This document shows, piece by piece, positions 39,863 through 51,740 of a stretch of DNA of 64,000 bases. Within the stretch, counting starts at the first letter, position 1, and each line of letters begins with the position of its first letter. The stretch covers positions 261,584,736 through 261,648,735 of the forward strand of contig NC_061508.1 in NCBI RefSeq assembly GCF_022539505.1. The letters are read 5' to 3'. The notes under the pieces are model-generated. The model saw only the letters and a program-made list of their open reading frames with translations, was not told the origin of the DNA and ran no database searches. The stretch is from Lolium rigidum. Taxonomy: Eukaryota; Streptophyta; Magnoliopsida; Poales; Poaceae. The translations under genes were made by a program, and so were the position numbers.

Positions 39863-42323
39863 AATTGTTGAGCCCATCTTAATGGCTATAAAGAAAGCAC
39901 TTCTTGGAAGATAACCCATGTCTTTATTTTTCTATTGTTTTGTTGTGTTTTGGAAGTTGTTACTACTGTAGCAACCTCTCCTTATCTTTATTTTATTTTA
40001 ATATTGTGCCAAGTGAATTCTCTAATAGAAGGTTGATGCTAGATTTAGATTTCTGCGCAGAAACAAATTTCTTGCTGTCACGAATTTGGGTACGATTCTA
40101 TGTAGGTAACTCAGAAAAATCTGCCAATTTACGTGAGTGATCCTCAGATATGTACGCAACTTTCATTAGTTTTGAGTTTTCTGATTTGAGCAACGGAAGT
40201 ACCTCTTAAAAAATCGTCTTGAATGGCTGTTCTGTTTTGACAGATCTGTCTCTGTTTTTTGCATTGTCTCTTGTGGACTTTAAGTGGGGCTTTCTAGACG
40301 TGGAGAGCTGTAGCTAATGTTTTATTGAGTTCTTGCAATGTGTCACTACAGGGCTAAAGTGGATTAAAGTTTTTTGAGTACTAACCCCTCTAATGAAGTT
40401 TATGAGAAGTTTGGTGTGAAGGAAGTTTTCAAGGGTCAAGAGAGGAGGATGATATATGATCAAGAAGAGTGAAAAGTCTAAGCTTGGGGATACCCCCGTG
40501 GTTCATCCCTGCATATTTCAAGGAGACTCAAGCGTCTAAGCTTGGGGATGCCCAAGGCATCCCCTTCTTCATCAACAACTTATCGAGTCACCTCTAGTGA
40601 AACTATATTTTTATTCGATCACATCTTATGTGCTTTACTTGGAGCGTCTGTGTGTATTTATTTTTGTTTTTGTTTGAATAAGATAGGATCCTAGCAATCC
40701 TTGTGTGGGAGAGAGACACGCTCCGCTTTTTCATATGAACACTTGTGTTCTTCGTTTTACTTTTAAGGTTCTATAACAACAGTTGGAAGCTATTGCACTT
40801 ATTGTTATTTGGTTGGAAACAGAAAATGCCTCATATTGTCTTGAATAATTTGATACTTGGCAATTGTTTTGAGCTCTCAAGTAGATCATGATTTCGCTTG
40901 CACCATGTAGTTTAAACCTATTAGTGGAGAACTACCGTAGAGCTTGTTGAAATTATGGTTTGCATGATTGGTCTCTCTAAGGTCTAGATATTTTCTCGGT
41001 AAATGTGTTTGAGCAACAAGGAAGACAAGTGTAGAGTCTTATAATGCTTGCAATATGTTCTTATGTAAGTTTTGTCTGTACCGGTTCATACTTGTGTTTG
41101 CTTCAAACAACCTTGCTAGCCAAAGCCTTGTACTGAGAGGAAATGCTTCTCGTGCATCCAAAACCTTGAGCCAAAACCTATGCCATGTGTGTCCACCATA
41201 CCTACCTACTATGTGGTATTTTTCTGCCATTCCAAGTAAATACTTCATGTGCTACCTTTAAACAATTCAAAACGTTATTATCTCCTTATTTGTGTCAATG
41301 TTTTATAGCTCATGAGGAAATATGTGGTGTTTTATCTTTCAATCTTGTTGGGCAGCTTTCACCAATGGTCTAGTGGCTTCATCCGCTTATCCAATAATTT
41401 TGCAAAAAGAGCTGGCAGCGGGGTTCCCAGCCCCAATTAATTAACCTTCACTAATAATTCTCTTCACGTGTTTTGCCCTGATTCATCAGTAAGCAATTTA
41501 ATTTTCCAAATAGACACTCCTTCATGGTATGTGAATGTTGGAAGGCACCCGAGGATTCGGTTAGCCATGGCTTGTGTAAGCAAATGGTTGGGAGGAGTGT
41601 CAACCATAAATAAAACTAAAGTACATGTGTAAACAAAAGAGAAGAGGGATGATCTACCTTGCTGGTAGAGATAACGTCCTTCATGGGAGCCGCTCTTTGA
41701 AGGTTTGTTTGATGAGGGGGTTAGAGTGCTCACTACCATTCGATGACAACAACAAACACCTCTCAAAACTTTACTTTTATGCTCTCTATATGATTTCAAA
41801 ACTTAAAAAGCTCTAGCACATGATTTAATCCCTGCTTCCCTCTGCGAAGGGCCATTCTTTTACTTTATGTTGAGTCAGTTTGCCTACTTCCTTCCATCTT
41901 AGAAGCAAACACTTGTGTCAACTGTGCATTGATTCTTACATACTTGCTTATTTGCATTCATCATATTACTTCTGTATTGACAATTATCCATGATATATGC
42001 ATGTTGAAAGTTGAAAGCAATTGCTGAAACTTAAATCTTCCTCTCGTGTTGCTTCAATGCCTTTACTTTGAATTTATTGCTTTATGAGTTAACTCTTATG
42101 CAAGACTTTTGATGCTTGTCTTGAAAGTACTATTCATGAAAAGTTTTGCTATATGTTATCTATTTGCTAGCAAATATAGATCGTTGCCTTGAGTCACTTC
42201 ATTCATCTCATATGCTTTACAATAGTATGATCAAGATTATGTAAGTAGCATGTCACTACAGAAATTATTCTTTTTTATCGTTTACCTACTCGAGGGCGAG
42301 TAGGAACTAAGCTTGGGGATGCT
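39863..42323 (+). mobile_element. 3' untranslated region of element Y
   Basis: Non-coding internal DNA between the unknown ORF and the 3' LTR. It contains two PPT-like copies (aagcttggggata at about 40479 and aagcttggggatgcc at about 40538) in addition to the real PPT at about 42309-42323. Confidence 0.6.
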
Positions 42324-43850
42324 TGATACGTCTCCAACGTATCTATAATTTCTGATGGTCCATGCTAGTTTTATGGCAATACCTACATGTTTTGCTCACA
42401 CTTTATAATGATTTCATGCATTTTCCGGAACTAACCTATTAACAAGATGCCGAAGTGTCAGTTCCTGTTTTCCGTTGTTTTTGGTTCCGTAAAGGCTGTT
42501 CGGGCAATATTCTCGGAATTCGACGAAATCGAACGACCATAACATCATAATTCACCGAGACGGACCAGGACACCGAAGGAGAGTCGGAGGGGTTCCCGGG
42601 GCCCCCGGACCACGAGGCGGCGCGGCCCGGAAGGGGGCGCGCCAGCCTATGGTGTGGGCCCCCCAGGCGCCCTCTTGCGCCGCCTCTTCGCCTACAAGAC
42701 CCCTCGCGACCTAAAACCTCGATACCAATTGACGAAACTCCAGAAAGACTCCAGGGGCACCACCGCCATCGCGAAACTCCAATTCGGGGGACAGAATCTC
42801 TGTTCCGGCACGCCTCCGGGACGGGGAAGTGCCCCCGGAAGCCATCTCCATCGACGCCACCGCCTCCATTATGCTCCGTGAGTAGTTTCCCCACGGACTA
42901 CGGGTTCTAGCTGTAGCTAGTTGGTACTCTCTCCCCCATGTACTTCAATACAATGATCTCATGAGCTGCCTTACATGATTGAGATTCATCTGATGTAATC
43001 GGTGTTGTGTTTGCTGGGATCCGATGGATTGTTACATTATAATTAGTCATTATGAAGTTAGTTGTTGTCTGCAATCTTGTTGTGTTTAATGCTTGTCACT
43101 AGGGCCCGAGTGGCATCATCTTAGATTTAAGCTCTATACTTATTGCTTAGATTGTATCTACAAGTTGTTTGCACATGTCTATGTCCGGAACCCGAGGCCC
43201 CGGAGTGACAAAGAATCGGGATAACTGGAGGGGAAGGCTTAGGTATGAGGATCACATGTTTTCACCAAGTGTTAATGCTTTGCTCCGGTGCTCTATTAAA
43301 AGGAGTACCTTAATTTCCAGTAGATTCCCTTGAGGCCCGGCTGCCACCGGCTGGTAGGACAAAAGATGTTGTACAAGTTTCTCATTGCGAGCACGTATGA
43401 CTATATATGGAAAACATGCCTACATGATTAATAATCTTGATGTTCTGTCTTAATGCTATTTCAATCCTATCAATTTCCCAACCGTAATTTGTTCACCCAA
43501 CACTTGTCTGTTATTGGAGAGTTACCACTAGTGTAGATAGCTGGGAACCCCGGTCCATCTCTCATCATCATATACTCGTTCTATATGTCATTGGAAGTAG
43601 TATCAACTATTTTCCGGTGCCATTGCCTCTGTGTTACTGTTACTGATGTTGTGTTACTGTTACTATTGCTCTCATATCACTGCTACTTTCACATCACCCC
43701 TGTTACTAGTGCTTTTCCAGGTGCAGCTGAATTGACAACTCAGTTGTTAAGGCTTATAAATATTCTTTACCTCCCCTTGTGTCGAATCAATAAATTTGGG
43801 TTTTACTTCCCTCGAAGACCGTTGCGATCCCCTATACTTGTGGGTTATCA
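42324..43850 (+). repeat. 3' LTR of element Y
   Basis: Near-identical partner of 33361-34899, ends GGGTTATCA and is followed by the ccccc target duplication. Confidence 0.88.
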
Positions 43851-45007
43851 CCCCCTCGCGTATTTCAACCACTCGGGAAACCTAAGATTGAGGGTACGAC
43901 GAGAGAAATATTCCGCCGCCGCTACGGGGCGGAGAACCAGAGAGAGAAAAGCTCTCCGGTAGGCTGAAATCTGCTGGGGAAATTCCTTCTCGGAGAGGGG
44001 AGATCATCGCCATCGTCACCGCTATCGAGCTGGAATTCATCGGGATCATCATCACCATCATCTCCACCACCAACACCATCATCACCGCTGCATCCACGCC
44101 GTCTCGCTGTAACATCTTGGGTTTGATACTTCTCTAGTTCATAGGGGAATCTTTCCCGGCCGGTGTTGATTACTCTTTGTAGTTGATGCTATTGATTGAA
44201 ATTATTGAATTAAGTTTATGTCCAAATTGTTATTCATCAACATATCACCTCTGATCATGATCCACATGATGTCTCGTGAGTAGTTCGTTTAGTTCTTGAG
44301 GACACGGAAGAAGTCATGTTGTTAGTAGTGGAACTGTGTTGAGTAATATGCAATGATTTGATATTTAAGTTGTGGTGCTATTCTTCTAGTGGTATCATGT
44401 GAACATCGACTACATGATACTTCACCTTTATGGGCCTAGGGGAATGCTTTGTATATTTGGCTACTAACTGTGGGGTGGCGGGAGTGACAGAAACCCAAAC
44501 CCCCGTTAGGAAACTGGTGCACGAGTGAGTGTAGGATCTCAAAGTTTAAGGCTGTGGTTAGATTTATCTTAATTACTTTCTTGTAGTTGAGGATGCTTGC
44601 AAGAGGTATAATGACAAGTATGTATTAGTCCAAGTATGGGGTAGTGCATTAGTATAGGTTCACCCACACAACACTTACCAAACCATTGAATATTATTCAG
44701 CTATGTGAAGCGAAAGCACTTGACGTAATTCCCGAGTGTCCTCAGAAACGTTGGTTCATCATAAGTAAAACAACTGGCTTGTCCTTTGCTCTAAAAAGGA
44801 TTGGTCCACTCACTACAATTATTATTACTGCATTTTATTTACTCGTACTTTATTTGTCTGTAATACCAAATACCCCTGCAAACCTATTCACTAGTGTTTA
44901 CAGTGAATCATCGATCAAAATTGCTCGTCAACACCTTCTACTCGTTGTTAGGTTCGACAATTATTTATCGAAAGTACTACGATACACCCTATACTTGTGG
45001 GTCATCA

Positions 45008-46629
45008 ACAATCATAAAAGAATCGGCCTAGTAAAGTCAGTTTGTCGAAATCTGACACAAATGCATGTATTACTCTCGAAGATAGATTAAAAACGGTAGT
45101 GCAAAAACTCTACCCCCTCCACGCATCTGCAGTAATTCCAGTTCCAAGATAATCTGCAATCGATCTACACTTAATGTACCGTAATGACATAAAAAAAATT
45201 ACTAGATCAAAGTTGGGCATAACAGTAATCATCACAACGGTTACTTGATTGTCCTAAATTGCGACGAACCACTACTAATCCACGAATGAACTCCACCTAG
45301 TGCTTGGGGTCTTGCGTTGCAAGCCATAATCGAGCATCATTTACACAACTTTCCGCCCTACCAAGACACTCAATCTAGCCACCGTCTAGACCTACATCTA
45401 AACTTATGCAGAAGTGAAGCCGGCACGCCCTCCACCCGGTGGGAGGGTCTCACCTAGCTCTGGGACCTTCACGGACCTTAGCCTCGACCGCACTCTCTCG
45501 GTAACCTACTAAGTCTGCCAAGTGGGTGGCATCAAAAGAGGCTCTAACATGGTTACTAGGTTGTAGTTCCCCATAGACAATGGGTGATTCGCGGGATGTT
45601 CGGAGGGTTGGCACTATGTCACTTAATCTAGTCGATGTATGTGTTTATCTTATTAGTCAAGATTAATGAAACCCCGTATAATGGATGCAATAGGACAAGT
45701 AACAAATGTTAGTGCACAAAATATATATCAAGCATGGTAGAACAAAATCTAAATATATAGCATGAATATATTTTCCCAGCTTTTATTAAGTTGACATGGT
45801 GGAAATAATTTGGTATAGTGAATGTTATTTAGGATAAGGGTATCCATGTTGGTTTAATTGTTCTTATCATATTATTTAGGCGGAGTCTGTTACACATCCA
45901 TTCATCTATGCACAGGTCTATGGCGGTAATATCGTCCAGCCTTTGACCAGGAAGTGGGGAGTCGAGCATGTAGGCTCCAAAGTGCCAGCGGATGCCGCCA
46001 TAGGGAGAGCAACCTCACCGACCAAAAGCATATGTCGGAAAAGGACACAATAAAGCCAAATGGTTCTCTGGCTCCGTGAGGGGGGGGGGGGGGGACAACA
46101 AGAAGCAATAACACAAATGCCCCAACCCCGAAGATCATTGGCCGACATTCGTCTGCACCTAGCCTTGGCGAAGAAGTGGAAGAACCAAATAAAGGCAAAT
46201 GTTCCTACGGTCAAAAAGTAAAGCTGGCCTATGCCAACCAAGTTTTGACGGAGGAGACAGTCTAAACTAATAAAATAAGGGTTTCCTGGGGTCAAAAGGT
46301 AAAGTTGGCCTATGCCAATCAAGTTTTGACGGAGGAAAAGATCCAAACAATCATAGGCACACGGGTTGTTATTATTGCAACGAAAATAATATCACTCAAG
46401 GTGCAAGCACCATGCAAAAATGAGAGTTATATATGCACATAGAAATAGTAGCAATGATTACTACAACAAGATCTAGGGTATTTACCACATGGTACGAAAT
46501 AAAAGAGCAACCTAACATGCAAGATATCATGGTAATATAATCTAACTAAGCTATGTTTCAACATGAAATAATGGAGCATTATTATTCACATACAAGATTT
46601 AATAAAGCATTTGAGCAAGATTTAAAATA
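45008..46629. other. Intergenic with a short tandem repeat and a poly-G run
   Basis: About 46209-46267 and 46291-46349 are two copies of a ~59-bp unit (ggcctatgccaa.caagttttga). A run of about 15 G lies near 46080. The sequence 45410-45600 looks like old repeat DNA. No gene. Confidence 0.4.
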
Positions 46630-46889
46630 CTCCCTCCGTCCCAAACTGTAAGACGCCTAAGGATTAGTCAAAAGTCAACGTTTTTTTAAGTTTGACCAAG
46701 TTTATACACAAAAATATAAAGATTTACAATGCTGAACCAACATCAATAGATTCACCATCAAGTATATTTTCTTAATATGTCCATTCGATATTGTAGATCT
46801 AAATATATTTTTCTAAATATTTGGTCAAAGTTTGTAATGTTTGACTTTTGACCAATACTTGGACGCCTTACATTTTGGGATGGAGGGAG
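46630..46889. mobile_element. Stowaway-type MITE (260 bp)
   Basis: Ends ctccctccgtcccaaactgtaa and, in reverse, ctccctccatcccaaaatgtaa, flanked by TA on both sides (46628-46629, 46890-46891). Confidence 0.88.
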
Positions 46890-47518
46890 TACTACAAATA
46901 CTAATAAAATGCAGAGAAGGTGTCGATTCCTTACCTTTGCTGTTTGGGGGTGTAACCCAACTAAACTCCATGCTAGGGTTGAAGATCTACATTAAAACAA
47001 TATTGCATATGTGTCAGAAATCCTTTCCCAAGACTTCAAATAAACAACAAATCAAATAAAATAATTTTGTTTCCAAACCAGTGGCATAAGAAAGAGTTTT
47101 TCAAAAAGAAATTAATGCAAAATGTTTCAACCTTTTTGGACTATTATTTTAGGAAATATAGCCATTCAAAGTTGGGTTTAAAATCTGGTTTTAAAATCCC
47201 TTTTTCTTTTCTGGAAAAAATGTTGGAAATAACTTAAACGCTAACAGCAGGGACCCACCCTAACCAAACCCAAAGTGATACCCTCCCCTTTCTTCTTCTT
47301 CCACGCGTGGTCGAGGTCCTGGCGGCGCTCCGGCGAGCCTTGCCGACGCCAGGGTGAGGGAGAGGACACGGGGAACGGGCATCTCCAACTCGTCGAGGCG
47401 GTTCTGGTGATATACGGCACGGCCAAGGGGAGGGCCTGGAGGTGATGCGGCGGTCGACGGCAGGTGGCGGTTGTCCCCGTCGACTCCGACTATCCCGAGC
47501 ACCGGCGAGAGATGCTAA
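46890..47518. other. Intergenic, with a GC-rich end
   Basis: 47270-47512 is GC-rich with open frames on the minus strand (Pro/Arg-rich), but no domain is recognized. It could be an exon remnant cut off by the Copia insertion at 47519. Confidence 0.35.
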
Positions 47519-48117
47519 TGTTGACATAATCTTGCCTCTAATCAAGTTTGTGTGTCCTAGACAAGGTTGAAGTGTCATCAGCGTACATTCGTTAGTTTCC
47601 TATAGTACGTGTCCTAGCATAGGTCGATCGGTTTCAATTTAGTGCCGATTTGGTTTTGGTTAGCATGTCGTGTACTTCCTCCGTTCCAAAATGTAAGGTG
47701 TCTAAGGACTGGTCAAAAGTTAAATTTTACTAATTTTGATCAAATATTTAGAAAAATATATTTACATCTACAATATCGAATGGACATATTAAAAAAATAT
47801 TGTACGGTGAATCTATTCATGTTGGCCTAGCATTTTGGGACGAAGGGAGTACTTGGCAAGGCTGCTACCTAAGTTTGAATAGGTCTAGGTAATCCTGGTA
47901 TCTTCCGGTGAGTTGTGGTTTAAGTCGGCTAGGTAGACTAGTCAGGCGAGTTCTATATATACGCAGGCATATACGTTGTAAGTTGTACCGAGTTGAGAAA
48001 ATCAGAAAATCAATAAATAGAAGTTTAGAGGGTTCGACACGGACCCTTGGCGATAAATTTTGTGTTCACGTGTGTTTGTCTAGTTTCATGTGATTTATTC
48101 GTGAGCGAATTTCAACA
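47519..48117 (+). mobile_element. Ty1/Copia LTR (5' LTR)
   Basis: Ends TGTTGACA ... TTTCAACA, with 5-bp terminal inverted repeats TGTTG/CAACA. The Copia primer site follows 2 bases later. It contains the nested MITE 47675-47849; without it the LTR is about 424 bp. A TATA-like tctatatata lies near 47950-47960. Confidence 0.8.
47675..47849. mobile_element. Stowaway-type MITE nested in the Copia LTR (175 bp)
   Basis: Ends cttcctccg / cgaagggag, flanked by TA (47673-47674, 47850-47851). It is homologous to the MITE at 46630-46889 but inverted and shorter (shared acatctacaatatcgaatgg). Confidence 0.85.
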
Positions 48118-48119
48118 AT

Positions 48120-48131
48120 TGGTATCAGAGC
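48120..48131 (+). other. Copia primer-binding site (initiator tRNA-Met)
   Basis: TGGTATCAGAGC is the standard plant Copia primer site. Confidence 0.9.
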
Positions 48132-48603
48132 GAGGTCCAAGATTTGAGCCACGCTTGCCCCGGGGAGGCGACCCGTACTAGTGCCTTGGGGCGGGCGATC
48201 ATCGTTCCGCGGAGCGACACGGAGGAGATGGCGGTGTGACGTCGTCGGCAAGGTGGTGGAGGTGGATGGGAGAGGTGGTGCCGAGGTACGGTACCGGGAG
48301 TCTCATCAAGATCATCACCAAGGAGTTTTGTCAAGGTCGTCTTTGGAGGAGTCCGATGAGTCAAAGAGTCAAGTGTGTGCATGTCTACATATGCGGTCGG
48401 TGTCGTGTCAGTGAGTCTTCGTTGTGTCTAAGTGCACGTATCCATGACGATCTATTGCAGTTGAAGCGCGTCAAGTGTGTGAGGTGTGCACAATGAGTTA
48501 TGTCCATGTTCTCATGGAGCATCCTGGTTGCGGCCAGCAGGGTTCGGTGCGATGCCGAAGGTGGACGGTAGTAGGGAAAGCCACCCTAAAGCGGGGAGGT
48601 GTG
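48132..48603 (+). mobile_element. Copia leader, broken off before any coding domain
   Basis: Leader sequence after the primer site includes the 47-bp stretch (48259-48305) shared with 32100-32146. No gag or pol follows; the element is interrupted or truncated before the next LTR at 48604. Confidence 0.5.
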
Positions 48604-49779
48604 TGTTGCGGTCAGAAACCCACCGGCGGGCAGCGACGGGCAACACCGTAGAGCCGGGAATCTCCCAGGACTGCGGCTGGCCCTGGTCCCTCCGAGCGAC
48701 GGCCCGCAAAGCCTTCTGCACACACGTCCGATGCTGTCGCAAGGGCGTGCCACCTGAACTATACCTGGTCAGGAAGGTGTTGGATGATGCCTCGCTTAGT
48801 TTCCTGCATGGCATACACGTAAACGTTAAATACGAGCCTCGATCGGCTCTCAGGTTGTCCTGTGGATCGGCTCAAAGAGCCGATCCACCCATGATACGTA
48901 CGAGGTGTAGGATCGGATGGTGGTCCTGCTTGATCAAGATAAAGCTAAAGCGACCTACTACGATTTGGGGTTTTCACCGCACAATCGGAACATCCTACTC
49001 GTGATTGGGCCTCGCGCTCGCGTACGGTGATCGTAAGCCGATCCTAGACAGGGCCTAAAAACCAACACGAGGTTGATCCCCGGAACATCCTGTCTAGGGC
49101 TAGCAAACTACACCCTACGCGCCGCTGGATCCTCCAACCCTTTGTAAGGCCTAACAATGCAGATATTAAAATAATCCTTGAAGAACAAGGAGCAATCATA
49201 ACGGATCGGATCTACTAAATAATGATCAAGCGGGGTGCCGCCCTTACACCCGTGACAGGCGTAAGGGCGGCTAGATGCCTAAGGGTTGCACGACGATAGC
49301 ATATGATATGAAGAACAATGCTAACCCTAGAACACCTATGATAACTACGTTGCTCGCCATCAAAAAGGCTTCAGTACGAGCAACGCATGAACGACGAATA
49401 AACGTGTGCTGCCTAGATCGCAAGATGCGATCTAGGCAGCATGGTGCTTACCCGGAAGAAACCCTCGAGACGGGGGGTTGGCGATGCGCCGAGATTGGTT
49501 TGTGGTGAACGTTGGTTGTTGTTTATTTCATAAACCCTAGATACATATTTATAGTCCGGGGGACTTTCTAATTCAGGCGTGCACCTAACCGTGCACGGGT
49601 AAAACTCTAATTTCTAAACAACACGTATCCTACTATGTTACAGATACATGGGCAAACTAGCCCAAACTTGGTATGGAAGGCCGATTCATGTATTTCTTCT
49701 ATATATATTCTTCAAACCCATCTCCAATCGCGGCCCACCTCTGATCCGGTCAAATTCTGGTGATAACAGTGTGTGCACA
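48604..49779 (-). mobile_element. LTR of an unassigned LTR retrotransposon, minus orientation, ends in gap
   Basis: Read on the minus strand it ends TTTCTGACCGCAACA near 48604. TATAAATA lies at plus 49546-49553 in the same orientation, about 100 bases upstream of a strong hairpin. Several perfect inverted repeats are present. The start is lost in the gap. No primer site is recognizable just left of 48604, so it is a 3' or solo LTR. Confidence 0.55.
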
Positions 49780-49879
49780 NNNNNNNNNNNNNNNNNNNNN
49801 NNNNNNNNNNNNNNNNNNNNNNNNNNNNNNNNNNNNNNNNNNNNNNNNNNNNNNNNNNNNNNNNNNNNNNNNNNNNNNN
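49780..49879. other. Assembly gap (100 N)
   Basis: Exactly 100 N; the sequences on the two sides belong to different elements. Confidence 0.99.
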
Positions 49880-50089
49880 TGTAATTCCCATCAATTGTTG
49901 ATCTTCCGAAATATTGCATTCGACGATGCTTTTTCCAGCGAGTAATCCTGGCTCCGGTGCGCGATCCCCAAATAATCATGAAACATGCAAAATAGATGAA
50001 ATAACATAAGTATCCTCTCCAAATATGAAATATATCAATGAATAACAGCAAATTATGATATAAAATAGTGATGCAAATTGGACGTATCA
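49880..50089 (-). mobile_element. LTR fragment of the X family inserted in gag
   Basis: Read from 50089 on the minus strand it starts TGATACGTCCAATTTGCATC, matching the LTR of element X. It abuts gag coding sequence directly without a PPT, so it is the 5' edge of an insertion rather than the element's own 3' LTR. It runs into the gap. Confidence 0.75.
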
Positions 50090-51652
50090 ATGTCCTTCAT
50101 GATATAAAGGATCCTGAGTAGAAGCACCACTTCTAGTTCTTACATCATAAGCATGTTTTTCTCTAGAAGCATTAACTAGCAGATCTTTTTGCACTTTAGT
50201 GAGCTCATCAATTTGAGTTTGAACCATATGGAAATGTTTAACAAGAATTTTAACATCATTAGAGGTTCTTTCCACAATATCATGAAAATTATTGATAGCT
50301 CTAGAATTTTCCATTAGGTGATGTTCCACTCTCTTATTAAAATTATCTTGCTTAACAATATAATTATCAAATTCATCTAAGCATTGATCAGGAGATTTGG
50401 AGTAGGGAATATCTCTATTATCAAAGCGTTGCAGAGAGTGTACCTCAATAGTGGAAGAACGAGGGACTGGCTTACATAATTCTTCTATAGGTGGTAAATT
50501 TTTCACATCTTCAGATTTAATACACTTCTCCTTAAGAGATTTCTAGGCTTCCCTCATTACTTCATCATTTAGTTCAATCATTCCCCTTTTCTTCGATGTT
50601 GGTATTGGCTCTGGTGTAGTTCAATCATCATAATTTTTTTTGCTTATTTTAGCCAATAATTCCTCAGCTTCAGCCGGAGTTCTTTTCCTGAAAACACAAC
50701 CAACACAACTATCCAGGTATGTCCTAGATTCAACGGTTAGTCCATTATAAAATATATCAAGGATTTCATTTTAGCTAATGGATGTTTAGGTATTGCTCCA
50801 ATTAATGAACAAAATATTGCCCATGATTCAGGCAATTTCTCTCCTTCTACATGCACAAAGTCAAAGATTTTCTGCAAAGCAGCATGTTGAGCAATAGCAG
50901 GGAAATATTTCTGATAGAAAGCATTAACCAAAACAGTAGGACTATCAATAGATCTAGGAGACAAATTATCATACCAAATTTTAGCTACTCCTTTCAGAGA
51001 GAAAGGGAAAAATTTAGTGACAAAGTAAGTGCGTATCTTAATATCATCGGAGAATAAATTGCTCAGAGTAGAGAGTTCATTCATATGTTTCATAGAAATT
51101 TATTTTCAGTACCACGGAAAGGTTCTTTCTCAACAATAGATATGTAAGATAAATCTAGAGAGAAATCATAATCCTTAACTCTAATATTTATGGAGATGTG
51201 GCAAATTTAGAATCATGAGACAAATTATATCTAACTTCTCATCTTCCAAGAAGACTTCTCATAGAACTTGCATCTCTTGTATCATGACATTCTTCAATGA
51301 AGTCATCATCAAGTTCAATATAAGTTTCATCAAGATCATCGCTAGGATTCCCCCTAGCTTGAGGTGAACTAATAGGTGTAATAATATTTTCAGCATTTTC
51401 AATTTGTTTAGCTCTAGCAATTGTAGTATCTAGGAAAGGACCTAACGAACCACTCTTATCAAGCACAGTAGAAGCATCATCAAAACCATCAGGAGCATTA
51501 TCAGATTCAGCAGAAGTAGCAGTAGAATGTGGTGGAGTAAGAAGCTTACTCATAACAGATGATGAATCAAGAGCAACAGAGGTATTCAGAGTTGTACCTA
51601 TTCTTGTAGTGGATGGCAATATAGGGAACTTCGATTCGGGAGCTTTCCCCAT
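50090..51652 (-). pseudogene. gag: Athila-type gag, broken
   Basis: The N-terminal part starts at ATG 51652 (MGKAPESKFPILPSTT) and ends in a stop at 51239. A central Retrotrans_gag-like block (FFPFSLKGVAKIWYDNLSPR, FYQKYFPAIAQHAALQKIFD; 51093-50737) follows after frame damage. The C-terminal part (50506-50090) contains QTQIDELTKVQKDLLV and ends where the inserted LTR starts. Gag packages retroelement RNA; this copy has stops and frameshifts between blocks and cannot be made. No protease or RT follows before the gap. Confidence 0.75.
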
Positions 51653-51710
51653 AATGAATAAATTGCAGCGAACAATATCACCTTCAAGTGGGCTTGTAAA
51701 TAAAGCTATG

Positions 51711-51729
51711 CTCCCCGGCAACGGCGCCA
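51711..51729 (-). other. Primer-binding site (tRNA-Asp type) of the Athila-type element
   Basis: Reverse complement TGGCGCCGTTGCCGGGGAG, a clean Athila-type primer site, lies 11 bases inside the LTR end at 51741. Confidence 0.88.
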
Positions 51730-51740
51730 GAAAATAGTCT

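Larger units (their letters stand above)
33361..43850 (+). mobile_element. Athila-type Gypsy element (Y), complete with two LTRs, no pol
   Basis: LTRs at 33361-34899 (1539 bp) and 42324-43850 (1527 bp) start TGATACGTCTCCAACG and end GGGTTATCA. The target duplication is ccccc at 33356-33360 and 43851-43855. A primer site similar to tRNA-Asp type (cggcgccgttgtcggga) lies at about 34912-34928 and a PPT (aagcttggggatgct) before 42324. The interior holds one unknown ORF split by a Helitron and long non-coding DNA; no gag, protease, RT or integrase domain is visible, so it is non-autonomous. LTR-like sequence of the same general type starts TGATACGTC in X and at 50089. Confidence 0.88.
31552..45007 (+). 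mobile_element. Older Athila-type Gypsy element (X), internally deleted, host of the nest
   Basis: The 5' LTR begins TGATACGTCCAATTTG at 31552 but is truncated at about 32099. The 3' LTR starts at 32999 with the same word, is interrupted at 33360 by element Y, resumes at 43851 and ends TCATCA at 45007. A PPT (aagcttgggggagt) precedes the 3' LTR. The flanks gcaat (31547-31551) and acaat (45008-45012) are a 5-bp target duplication with one change. Only about 0.9 kb of non-coding 3' internal DNA remains; gag and pol are gone. Confidence 0.8.

Noticed and set aside
47241..47578. Pro/Arg-rich gene on the minus strand
   Set aside because: It crosses into the Copia LTR at 47519; the GC-rich part alone has no known domain.
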